Part shown: positions 22,259-34,200 of the stretch, in pieces | Position numbering within the stretch: position 1 is the first letter of the stretch | How the letters are laid out: every line of letters starts with the position of its first letter | Assembly: GCF_018320785.1 (NCBI RefSeq) | Contig: NC_054884.1 | Span: 18,229,667 to 18,293,666 of the forward strand | Length of the DNA stretch: 64,000 bases | Reading direction: 5' to 3' | DNA from: Cheilinus undulatus | Lineage: Eukaryota; Chordata; Actinopteri; Labriformes; Labridae | Notes under the pieces: model-generated | Database searches by the model: none | What the model was told of the DNA's origin: nothing | Seen by the model: only the letters and a program-made list of their open reading frames with translations | Position numbers and translations under genes: made by a program

Positions 22259-25200
22259 TTATGCAGTAGAGGAATTTTCTTCATTTGGCTCTGAAATAGA
22301 GAAAACAAGAGTGTTGAAAATGTATCATGACCACATTTCCTGTGCTTTTTAATGTGAGACAACCTTAGAGAAGTTTCTTCATAAAAAGGGATGCTAGACT
22401 CATTCTATTTAAACTCAGTGTGCTTATTTACTGCTTTTTAAGCTGTGAAACACCAGCAGCGAGTTGGTGGCCTTACCTGTCCAGGTTCGATAAACAGGAA
22501 GCCTGAGCGTGGGATGTGTGATCTCCACACTCACTCTCAAACGTGAACGCTCACTTTCTCGGGCTCCCTGCCTCAGGTTGACTTTGTTTATGTACAGGCC
22601 GCCCGGTTCTTCATCTGTGTCTTTGTCACTGTCCTCATCCAGCTCTGACTTCGTCTCTTCATCCCTGTCGATGTTGTTATTCTCCCCATCTACTTTTTCA
22701 TCGATGTATTCTATCCCTTCAGTGTCTGGGTCTGTGACTGCTGCCTTCGTCTCTGGAGACAGAAAAAGATAGATAATTAAATATGAAGACATTAGATAAA
22801 CTGACACAATGTTTTATGAATAAATACATAACTTTACCTGCATTCTACCTATTGGCTAGCAGGAGGAGTATTTTAGGGCCTGTTTGAGACCCCCAACAGT
22901 TGGAGGAACAGGACTTGATTTAAGGTGTTGTATCAGATATTTCTGTCCAATCAATCCCTTAAGGCGGTCTCCCATGTTTTTCAAATCAGTTTATATTCAT
23001 AAAATAATGTTTAGCCAGTCTCAGATATGAATGATTCATCTGATAATGTGAATCCCAAACTTACCTTATTTCTGGGCTTATCTAACACCTGATTAAACAC
23101 AGTTTCTGGCCTCAATCATTTGCTAATTCCTTTTACAACATACAATCCTATTTGCACAATAAGGCTGACAATATCTAGTATCAGGACCCACCACCATCTC
23201 CTTAACAACAAACTGCAATCTTAAACTTTTCAATCATACCCAAGTGATTCGATGAAAAATGGGTCAGTTTGAATGGAAATGGAACAAAATATATGATGAA
23301 ACAAGGAGAAAAAAATAAAATAAAAGCACATCACAGACTTTTTTTCCCACATATCATGGGTTTGATCCCCCAGCTCCTGCAGTCACATTTGATGTGTCCT
23401 TGGGCAGGACACCAAACCCCGATTTACTCCCACTGCAGTGTGTAAATGTGAATGAATAGGTATGAATGGGATTATCTTATACTGTTGGCCAGTTTTCCAT
23501 TGCCACCTCTGCTATCAGTGTATGAATTAATGTGAGTGAGTAGGTGTAAAAGCACTTTGAGAAGTCAGAAGACTAGAAAAGTGCTACACCAGCTCAAGTC
23601 CATTTACCATTTTGACCATTTACTTTTTGATTTCATAGCACACATCTGTGACCTCCTGACAACTGCTTTGTGACACACTTTAAGGTCCCAACCAACCTGT
23701 GGATAACCAAGGATCTATAGTATCACAAGGTAAGAGATTAGGGCACAAATTGCAAAATGTAGAATCTTAAATTCCATTGTGTTCAATGTTTATATTTCAA
23801 TCTCTCACAGCTGTACTGAAGTTTGAGCTCCTATCAGTCTAAAACAGACTACAAGTGCTAAACCTAATGACTTTTCTTAAAAAATAAAGGGGTTTAAGGT
23901 CATTGGGATACTTGCAAAACATACATAAACTAAAGCATGATTTAAAAATTATTATAGTAGAGCTATTATAGTAGAGCATTTAGAACTTCCACCCTGTTTT
24001 AGATAACACAATGAACTAAAGTAAGAGTACCAGCTCTAAAAATAATCAGGTATAAGCTTTAAACAAAAGAGACTGAATTCTCTGCTGTTTAAAACACACT
24101 GTATGAACATGTATAAAAACATTTACTTATTGCGTGTCCATTCTTCTGTCTCTCCGGCTGTTTGCTCGTCGGACTTGGCATGCTCGTCGACCTCTCCAGC
24201 GCGCACAGACTCTTCATCTCTCTCTGTCCGTCGTCTCCTATCTCCTCTGTTTCATTGGACACCAGTGGTGAGAGAGCAGCTCCTCCAGCTGCCCAGACTA
24301 ACTTGGCCTTTGGGTGCCCTCCCTTCAACAGGAGGGAGAACACGCCGACACCTTCACTGCTCCAACACACTGAGATGGATGAGGGAATGGAGGGAGCAAC
24401 TGAAGGAAATGAAAGGAAAGTGTAAGTGAATAAAATATAAAAGCAAAAGACTAAAAAATATATGGAAGCCCTAGGAGGACATGTTTTTATACATTTATTG
24501 ACACTTTTTTTGGTCTTTTTAGTTAGATCTTGACGAACATTCGCAGTAAATTTTGCAGTGTAAAGAACTCTGTATTGAAGTGTATATGGTCCTACCCCAG
24601 AATGGTGTTAAATTCACTCTTTCCCTAGTGTTAACATTTTTAGAGTTAAATTAACTCTAAATAGAGTAAGATTCTAGCACTTGTTTTCACTGTGGAGTGT
24701 GAATAAGACTTAACACTTCAGGTTAATCAACTCTGAAGAGTGTAAAAATTACTCCCAGCTGTGTTGATGATTTACTCTTCTTTTATAACAAATCAACTCT
24801 AAATCAGTGTTAATTCACCTCTAAAATCCAATCAGTTTATCCTTGAGTAAGAGTGAACATTTTGGCAAAGTTTAAAGAAATCTCTCTAATGTTGTGTTCT
24901 CACCAGACACGAGTAAAATCATTTGCGGGAGTCAATCACATGTAGAGTCAATGTAAGGATGTGAGTTTGCCTTGGGCGGTGCAAATGGCACGAATGAGGC
25001 AAATTTGCCCATGTTCAATGCACTGTTCGTTTCATTTGCTTCCTCATGAGAAAATATCTGGACCCAAGTGAATCACCGCCATAGCCAAACAGCATGGAGA
25101 TCCTCCAATGACGTATGTATTTCACATCAGCCATGATTGTTGACAACTGACTGAAATGCTAGATATGGGAAGAGGAAGCCCCTCCCCTCATGCATCTTTT

Positions 25201-28200
25201 GGGCACTTGCATACATGTGGAGCAAAATATCTGTGCACACTGAAAATAATTAAGCAAGTAAAGTCCCTGAATTCCTGCATTCAGATATGCGTGATGAGGT
25301 AATCGTTCGCATCTGGAGTGAACACAACATACGTGTTCTTGAAATATTATGCTCACATGCAAGGGATGATCATGCGGCCAATGACGCTGACCTCTGACCT
25401 TAAAAATCTCTCTAGTTCATTCTTGAGTCAGTGTGGAAATTTGTGCAAAGTTCCAAGAAAGTCCCGTAAAACTTTTATGAGATATCTTTTTTAACAAGTC
25501 AGGGATGAACATAAGACCCATACTTTGACTATTAGCCCTTGACCTCAAAAATTTGAAAACATCCCTCAAAGTATATTTGAGATGTCTTGTTCTCAGGGAT
25601 GATTGTACCGACAGATTGACAACTTGAAAACAGTGCAGAACAATGATTTGGGTCACTTTTTAAAAATCATCTCTCATGATCTGTTTAATGTTATGGCCTG
25701 GTTTAAACAGTTCTCCTTCTCTCTCATTTAACTGTATTTTGGTATTTGTGTGTCATAATGGATGCCATCATCTTGCTGGCTGCATAACAGATCTCCCAAA
25801 TTAACTACATAACTCTGAAATACTGCTAAAACAACCTGAAATTAACTCATTATCAAGGAATACGAAGTGAATAAATGTAAAGAGTGATATCTGCTTAGGT
25901 TTTAAGTATAAAAAGGGTGTCTTATGCACTAAAAGTTCCTGTAAAAATACATACCAATGTCAACATTTCTCCAGTATCTCTCAATAGGCTCTGTTAAAGA
26001 ACAGTGCTCCACTCTACAAATAATCCCTCCTCCTCTCTCTTTCTTCTCCTCGTTTGTTGCCCTCCTCCTCAGTGTGGCCGTGGCCCTGTACAGTCTGGGT
26101 TGAGTCTGCACTGGGCCCCACATCTCTCCTCCCTCTATCACCTCGTCTTCTCTGTCATCCCGCTCTCCCTCTCTGAGCTTCAGCCAGGTCACTGAGACAT
26201 TTGGAGGGTAGAAATCTGTGATCTCACATCCAAGCGTGAAAGGCTGATCAGGAGTGGAAATGGAGCGGATGATATCAGACACACGTGGGCTCTTGATGAA
26301 GCCTGGTCAGGATAAAATATGATCATTAACAACTTCCAATATTCATTCTTAAATGTTTTTATTCTGTTGTTGTTTTGTACCTCTGGTCTCTCGTGTGACC
26401 GGCTGTTTTAGGGCGATATGATGGACACTGACCCACACTTTGGTGCCTCCTCTTTCCAGTTCACTGCGGGGGAGTTTACATTGACTGGAGGCTGAAAAGA
26501 AGCCTTCAGAATTGGGTCGAGGGGAGGATGAGGCCTGGGAGGCTACAGGGCTCAGCTCACTCCCCTCACAGAACCAGCGGAAGGTAATAACATCTGGATG
26601 GAAATGTGACGCCCTGACAGTCATGCTGATGACATCTGGAGGACAGAAACACACAAATGTAGCCCCCACAACCAGAAAGTTACACTCTGAATTAAAGCAG
26701 AAGTCTAAACCTTACCAGGGTCACTTGGTGTCTCAGCCAGCTGGATTTCTGATACTTCTGGAGCAGCTGAAATACACAAATATCATCAAATAACTGATAA
26801 CTAAGGAAATAAAGACAACATGAGTGATAAATAAAGCATTTTCTTACAAAGAATGGTAAACTTCTCTGACACCCTCTCTGCCACAATCTTGTCTTTGCCC
26901 AGGTAGGATACCTGACACTTGAACACCGCCCCCTTGTGGATTGAAATCTGGGGGATGAAGGTGAGCGAGGCGATCAGCTGTTGGACTCCACTTCCAGATG
27001 AGTGCAGCGGCCCCTGAGTGTGCAGCTTGTAATACCCCATCTCCTCTCTAGAGGGCAGCAGACGGCCTTTCTCTGACACTGGGGAGGTGAGAGTTAGACC
27101 GTAGGGCAGATGGATGGTGGTTAGGGGGTTATAGAGGCAGTTAAAGTTAGATTTAGAGGCTTCTATCCAGATAAGAGGGGCAATTGTTAGCAGAATTAAG
27201 GGTAAAAGAGAAAACATGGTTGTATAAGCAGCTGCAACGCAGAATATACCTCAGAAGCCAATGCAATTATTACAACACATTAATCTCAGTCATTTTTCTG
27301 TCCACTTTCTTGGGAAATTGATATTGCACAGTCTTATTCATCCATCTATTCATCGATTATCTATACCAGTGGTTCCCAAGCTTTTTTCTTTTTAGCTCCC
27401 CCTACTTGTATCTAAGAAAACTCGAGCCCCCCCGGACCGACAGAAAAAAAAAGTAGTGATACTCTGGGGCCAAATTTAACATAAATTTTAACTTTTTTTT
27501 TGTGTGTGTAAATCCAAACAAAGTAGCCCTAAACACAAATTATTCCACACAACAACCAGTGTATGAATTATTTATAAGTATTATACCATGATTTCTGTTA
27601 ATATGTGCAAATCTAATTTCTGCAACCTCCAGGCAGACAGAGCCTATACTGCTTGTATACTGCTTGTCTTCTTTGGGGTTGTGGGAGGCCTGTGCTGATC
27701 TTTGCTATCAGTGGACTCTAACCAGGCACTTTCACACTCAGGACAATTTAAAGTCACCAAACAACCTCATAAGCCAGAACAACCATAAAAAACCCATGAA
27801 TGCATAGTGGAAAAATGCAAACTCCAGACAGAAAGACCAAACAGGATTTGAACCAGGATCTGTCTTACTGCAAGGCAACAGAACTGCAGACAGATGTTTG
27901 TGGCTTTTTGCCTTTATTTTGATAAAACAACCAAAAAGAACTTACAATGGAGTTTGTGTTAACCTACTACCCGCTTGGACTGTACCATAGGCCATGCTAA
28001 CTCGCCACATCTACCCCTTACTGCACCCTAAAGGTGTGGACTTTTTTTTTTTTTTTCACTGAGGACTTCCCCATGTCCCTGGTATTATGCAAGGATGTCC
28101 AAGGAATGACCAGAGTAATGTCTTCCCTCCCTCTTGATGGCGCCCTCAGGCGGCTTACTCACCACATCTACACCCCTCAGTTTGGGGCCCAAACATGCCT

Positions 28201-28668
28201 TAAAGTTTTGCACATTAATAGTTGATATAAATATTAGATCTAAGGTCAAGATAGTTATAATCTGCAGAGACAAAAAAGGGCTGGTTGCATGTTCATAACA
28301 CAGGGGCAGCAGGACAAATCAAAACAAGAGGGAGAAGAAGAAATGCCTGCACACTTCTCCCATGCAATAAAATGAAAAATAATTTTTGGACGTTGGACAA
28401 TAATTTTTAGCTGTTCCTTGTACAGTAGTTGATGGCTCTGATGTAAGGCGAAACAAAACACTTGCCTGTAAACAGAGTGAATGAGGATGTGTCTCAGCTG
28501 TCTTACCTGTGAGGGAGGTGTCAGTGATAGGGGTGTCATTGAGGAACCACACAGCCTGGACTCGGTCCACCCTCCTGCCCTCTATGCTCACTGAGACCCT
28601 GCCCTTTTGACCGACTGTCACGCGTGGAGGGAGGATGATCCCAGAAACATTCAGAGATTTCTGTTTCT
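22259..28668 (-). CDS. Multi-immunoglobulin (C1-like) gene block with acidic tail, 5' end unresolved
   Basis: Eight exons chain in phase 1: 28668-28507, 27162-26848, 26766-26716, 26635-26381, 26302-25955, 24399-24127, 22752-22477, 22290-22259 (stop TAA). They encode about four C1-like folds. The domain split over the first two exons lacks its first Cys but keeps FKCQVSY. The 26635 exon (FHPDVITFRW, then VWVSVHH) has Val at both cysteine positions. The 26302 exon is canonical (LGCEITDFYPPNVSVTW to CRVEH), with an acidic insert. The last, split over 24399 and 22752, has no paired cysteines and a long Glu/Asp loop. No transmembrane segment or signal peptide was found here. It is either the continuation of the upstream V-C1-C1-TM gene or a neighbour whose first exon I missed. 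The family is unnamed; the style is tapasin/SIRP-like. Confidence 0.68.
23355..23625 (+). repeat. SINE-like dispersed repeat
   Basis: It has the familiar fish arrangement: 'gggtttgatcccccagctcc', then 'ccttgggcaggacaccaa', 'gtgtaaatgtgaatgaa', and the terminal 'ctcaagtccatttaccat'. It lies in an intron of the Ig block. Class is inferred from remembered family features. Confidence 0.65.
24590..24840. repeat. Repeat rich in 'agtgttaa/actctaaa' motifs
   Basis: Repeated alternations of 'ttaacact', 'actctaaa' and 'agagtgtaa' occur across about 250 bases. The same vocabulary fills 58155-59095, so both belong to one MITE-like family. Ends cannot be fixed here. Confidence 0.5.
24841..25665. repeat. 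Dispersed satellite-type repeat with TGACCT half-sites, split by a MITE
   Basis: Units contain 'ttgagtcagtgtggaaattt', 'gcaaagttccaagaaa', a 'gagatat' block and 'gacctctgacctt'. The same unit family is in 49920-50720. The first unit is interrupted between 'aatctctctaa' and 'cgtgttcttgaaatatt' by the element at 24890-25329. Bases 25388-25400 form TGACCT-C-TGACCT, a perfect DR1 arrangement. Confidence 0.65.
24890..25329. mobile_element. MITE with TGTTGTGTTC ends inserted in the satellite
   Basis: The left end is TGTTGTGTTCTCACCAGACACGAG-like and the right end, reversed, starts TGTTGTGTTC with CCAGATGCGA after it. The flanks on both sides are satellite sequence that joins smoothly if the element is removed, which defines the boundaries to within a base or two. 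It has no coding capacity. Confidence 0.65.
27366..27870. repeat. hAT-like MITE end and a LINE/SINE-tail-like repeat
   Basis: 'ccagtggttcccaag' at 27367 is the classic CAGTGGTTC hAT terminus, followed by a decayed body. From about 27640, 'caggacaatttaaagtcacc', 'gcaaactccagacagaaag' and 'gatttgaacc' are the conserved end of a common fish retroposon. Both lie in the intron between Ig exons 28507 and 27162. Confidence 0.5.
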
Positions 28669-31225
28669 CTGAGATGGGGGTAAAAGAGCACAGATAAAGG
28701 AGTCAATGAGAGAAAATAAAGAACAGCTAATGCCAGATAGTTAGAGGATTTGCAGTCAGCATTTTTATGAGATCAGCTGTAACAACACAACACAAAACAG
28801 GTTTCCCACAACCTGCCGGATCAAGTGTTCCTAGAACTCATTGTGGTTTTATCTCTATGTATTTATTTCAACTACCATGGTAGCTTATGGAAATGTTTTA
28901 CTGACATGTCAGTTAGAAACAGAGTTATAGTTAAACTTGATCTACTTTGAAGATTTGATTTTGGTTTAAAGTAAAACAGAAAAGTTCACGCATCAAGGGG
29001 TGAGGCGCTCGTTTGAAATTCCCTAAATATTCCCTAAAATATACTCATAGCTCCCAAAATTGGGTTCAGGTCCCTGGAAATTATTCACTTTTTAAAGCTT
29101 CTGTGATGATGTTTTCATTTTGTGGCAGTTTTAAAACAGCTGAATCAATGTCTGACACCAGTGGGTTTTTTTTGCCCATCACTTAATTGGTGTAACATTC
29201 ACCCTCTCTCGAGTTTGATCATGAAAATAGGTCAGATTTTGTCCAGCTGGTGACTTCTGCCCAGTAGATTATCTCTTGTCTGATTTACCAATTAGGTGTG
29301 ATGGATGTAAGCACTGAAATTGATTGAACACCACAGAAACAATTTGACTACTGTTATCTGTGCATGTCATAGTATTTGTCAATGGCTGATGTTTGTCAAC
29401 AGGACTGATATCAGCTATTACCAATGTTAAACTGATATCTGATATACTGTATCTGTGCATCCCTACATTCAAACAGCCGTGGACACAGTGGAATAGAGTT
29501 CCCCACTTTACAGGGAACGCTGATCTTATTTTCATACATCATCTGTCAAGAGCCTATATGTGCTGGATCTAGTATCTGAGTTGCATGACTTGTGAAATAC
29601 ATGTAAACATGATAAGTCCAACTGATATCTTTCAAGTCAAATTTCTTGTTGTTGGACTATGTCCCAAGGTAATGCAGTTGGGGGATTATTTATTCTTGTT
29701 AGTATACACCCCAATCAGACCCAAACTATCCTATGCATTCTGCAAGTGCTCTGCAGTTTTAATGCTGGCTTTTGACCCTAAACTTCATGTTTAGAACCTA
29801 CCTAAAATGAAGCATTTCTTTTGGGTTATCATCAATAAACCAGAAGTGTATGCAGTGATTCTGCTCTGTTTGTATTTCATTGGATGGGTGTCAGTGTTTA
29901 AGCAGGGCTGTAAAGCAGTGGTGAAGTGCAGGGTATACAGGGGAACATACCGAGTATACCTACTTATTTATTTTATCACCACAGTATACCACTTGAAATC
30001 GAAGAGCACACCCACTATACTGTATATAAATCAATCGTATACCCACATCTGCACACACAACTACACCAGTGCTGTGAGGCTTTCATCAGTCTGCAGAATC
30101 GGGATGTAAAGGAAAACTTTAAAGGACCAGGAGACATTGCTGTCTCTCTCATCTGCTCTCTATCAGTCAATAACACACACTATACCCATCATCTTTTCTG
30201 TTTTAGCAAAAGGACACGTCACTAATTCTTACTTGATTTCACATCGCTTGGTTTATAACACGTGTATGTATGAGTTTTTTTCTTCAAAACTTTGTTACTC
30301 TAATACTATCATTTGTAAAAAGTAACAGATATTGAATTGTGTAAGGTGGTGTCAAAAGCGTAGAAAAGTACTGAAAATTTTTTTCCACCCATATGCCAAC
30401 CTGCTTCGAGTTCTCAGGAGTTATGAGGGAAAGGGGCGGGGGAGTAGTGTGGGTCTGTATACACAATGGGAGCTGTTAGTTAGCGGTTAGCATGGATGTA
30501 TTGTTGATATGGTGGCAGGTAATCAGAGCTGGACCACATTTCCTTATTAAAACAAGTGCAAAGAGCCCCACTGTAAGCTCCTCTTGGCGGAAAAGACATT
30601 TTCGCTCTTCTTCCGACTGGCCATGGCGTTTAATCTACATCATAATCCACAGTTCCTAAACTACAGTAGCGTTTACCAGTAAATTTGCTGCAGAGCTGCG
30701 CATGTGTGTTACTAAATCACGTTTTGTCGCTCTGATTGGCTCGTGATGAATGTGACAGACAGACAGAACTTTCGTCCAATCACCTTACGAGATATATTTT
30801 TGAAGTCCTGCTCCTCCCAAATGCCTTGATAGCAAGCTTTCCCAGATGAATGAGAAATATCCACGCAATGGCTGTATGAAATAGTCTATATGGCATATCA
30901 GGTTAACCAAATAGAACGATTATTTAGGAATATCACTGGTTCAGTGGAAGTGCAGGTTGCTCCATTACTGAACTGTTGGTGATTTGTATCCTAGTTCTTC
31001 AAGTCGATATTTCAAAATGATTAGATCAGAGTAATGGGTAGGTTGGCAGTTTATGTTGAAGCCTCTGCCATCATTGTTTAAAAGAGGTAATATTTAATGT
31101 GATCTAAAGACAATAAAAGTCATATAACCAAAGTTCATTTGCCATGTGAATAGACACAACTTGATTTCCCTTGATTTCAGATTTGACACATCAGTAAAAA
31201 CAATACAGCAACTGCACTGACTCAC
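28669..31225. other. Non-coding stretch between the two Ig exon blocks
   Basis: No signal-peptide exon for the downstream Ig block is visible here. A fragment near 29395-29465 ('ctgatatcagatac' family ending 'tgcatccct') resembles a hAT element end. The rest is unassigned. If the two Ig blocks are one gene this is an intron; if two genes, it should contain a terminal exon of one and the first exon of the other. Confidence 0.4.
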
Positions 31226-34200
31226 CATCCCGTCTTCTCCAAGAAAATCCAAAGCAAAGCAGGAACACCAGCACTATAGAAATACACATCATAGCCACTG
31301 AGGCTTTGGCGGCTTTTGTCAACACTGGGGCCTCATCTGAAAGGAAACAGACCTTTATATGAATCAAATAACTGAGCACCCAAAGGTATTTTAATGTGTT
31401 AGATTTTTCTGAGAGAATAACATTTGATTTAGGGTACCTATGTATCATACATGAAGAACAAAAGAATATGGGTGTGATGTGAATTGTACTTGCACTGAAT
31501 TCTAAAGTCTACCTCTGGGATCCAGTTTCTCTAAGAATGCTGTGCCAGAGACTGGATGCACTACCCCAGGTTGGTTCACTGCACACTCCAATTTTCCACC
31601 TTGCTCTCTCTGCGCTGCACTCAAAGTGTAATAGCGTCTGGTTCTGAAGGTCCCATCGGGGTTCTGGTCCACGTTAACTGTCTCAGGGAGAACGGTACCA
31701 TTTTGGAGCCAGGACACAGACACTTCCTCTGGGTAGAAACTCTCCACGTCACAGTAAAGAGTGAGAGGACTGCTGTCAGATCTGGAGGGCACGACTGAAA
31801 GCCTAACAAAGGGTTGATCTGAAGAATGCCAAAAAATATTTAGAATCCCTGGGAGCACAAAAGGCTTAATCCGATTAAGATAAACATTCATTACAGCTGA
31901 AATGATTGAAGGAACCAGCTTTACCAGTCCTACTGTGAAAGAGATATTTGATGACTCATTGTGTTCACTCACATGTAATGTTAAGTTGAAAATCCAGCTC
32001 TTGGTGGCTGCCACTGTGGGACACCTTGCACCCAAAGGTCATGTTCTGGTCTTCACGGGAGGGGAAGAAGGTCAAGTTACCTACAGCCATATAGTATCCA
32101 TCTGCAGTCAGCTCACCTTCAACATTGTATGGAGGTTGAATGACTTGCCCGTCTCTGGTCCAGGAGAAAGTGACAGGAGGAGGGTAGAAACCGCCTGCAT
32201 TGCACTTTAGTTGGCTCTCTGTTTCTAATACCACCCACTGCTGTGGGACAGAGAGAACAGGGGAGGCTAAGAAAGGTAAAAAGGGAGAAAATTGTGTAAA
32301 AAGAAAGGATAATATAAAAGTTCAGCTTAAATGTGCAAACCCTAGAATCTGAATAAGGACGTACCAAGGATACTAAATGTCGTGTTACTTGAGTGCTGCA
32401 TTATGGAGTTGTAGCTGACAGTGCATTCGTAAACCCCCTGCAGGTCCAGACTGGCTCTGAGGATGGTCAGCGAAAAGTCCCCATTGACAAAATCCCCAGT
32501 GTCCCAGCTAAAGCCTTCCTGTTTTTGCTCCACCGCTTGACTGAATGAGGCGACGTCAGAGCCGTTTCTAGTCCAGCCAGCTTTGATGAGAGAGTTGTCT
32601 ATTTGGCCCAAAGAAGGGGGGAAGGTCACATTGCAGGGGAGGATGACCCTTGAATTTGGGCTGGCTTGTATTTCAGATGGAAACACTGAAGAAAACAAAC
32701 AAATTTTAAATTTTAGAGAGAAAAAACACCTTTACTTAACAGTGTGCTTGTTTTAAACACATAGGAAGCTAATTGAAATGGTTGTTAAACTGCTATCAAA
32801 TTCATGACTGAGTCTGATATCAAGCTGCAAATTTAACTATGATTCATTTTCGTCTGCATGCACGAGAGATGAAGAGTGTTTTTATAAAAGAAATCAAGTT
32901 TCATAGCCCTAGCCAAGCTATCATATAGTTTAAGTTAGCATGTTTAAGTTAGCATATTTATCATGCTCTAATCTTCCCTTGTGAAATATTCTAAAAATAC
33001 TGCATGAACATTACAAAGACTTCATTAGAGTTTTACAACCACAGGAACATTTTCAGGTTATTGTACATTTCCCTCTTCTATTGTGCTGAAGTCCTCCGTC
33101 CCTTTAAACCCACTGTCCTTAAGTTTAGCAGACAAGTAAGCCAGTTTTCACCTCTACAGTAAACAAATTTTGACTATTCAAAGTGCCTCTGAAACCCATA
33201 TTTGAATCTTTTTTTGCCATAAAAAGAGCTGACATAGCCCAAAACCACAGTACCTATAGAAAGTTTCAAAGCACACTGAAATATACAAGGATAGTAGCAA
33301 ACAAAATGTTTCTCCTGTGAAGCGTTTCATCTTTCAAAATGAAATAATTGTCTTCTTGTGAAAGAAAGTTTGTTTCCTAGGGGAATAAAACCCACCTTGT
33401 TCAGCAGCAGCTGTACTTCTGTTGTCTGTCTAATGTTACAAGTAGGATTGCTAATTTTGGCTAACATTAGCAAACAAAGATGTGGCTGTATAGACTGATT
33501 GACTTTGGGTCACTGAGTCCTCTTTTATAATTTGTCTAATGCAAAACTTTTTAACAGATAGCAAATGTCATTAGGTTTTCTCACAAATTTAAAGCAAAAC
33601 ATAAAAACTAAGTGCTAAAGTCTTGCAGCTTTAGCCTAAAGCTAACTTACATTTTCAATCTCTTGCATTAACTTTGGTAAGAACATACAGGACTAAACCA
33701 AAACTGCAGAAACAATACTACCTCAGCCTTGGTTAATATTTCTTGAGAGGTTTATATAAAGTAATACTTGTCATAACATTAAAAGAACCAAGAAAAGTTT
33801 TTGTCTTTTAAATGAAATTTTCCACGTCACATTCTTTCTTTTCACTCCCAATTGTAAATGAATAATCTAGGAACACCTCTTAAAATCAAAGTAAATATAA
33901 GGCTTTTCAGTGTCATCTGGCTTCGCAATCAGCTTAATCAATAACTAGTACAATAAATACCTGTCGGCAGGTATAAAGCTAAACACTTGAGTTTCTTTGG
34001 TGTTAAGTGTTTATTTAGCACTTCTTGTTGAGTGTGATAGATGCATCAATTATGGCAGGGTGACAGGAAGGAAAAGAACAAGAGCTGGGCTCAATCTGCA
34101 AAAAAGGTTCTACTCATCCACCAGTGTGACAAAACAAAGCTTAAAAAGGGACAAAAGAAAAAAAAGTTACCACCTTGCAACATATTTTAGTAACAAACAT

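Noticed and set aside
27163-27217. Apparent start codon and signal peptide (MFSLLPLILLTIAPLIW) before the Ig exon 27162-26848
   Set aside because: The sequence is a pyrimidine-rich tract ending in a good acceptor (ctcttatctggatag). Exon phase then matches the upstream exon at 28507, so this is probably intron, though an alternative first exon cannot be fully excluded.
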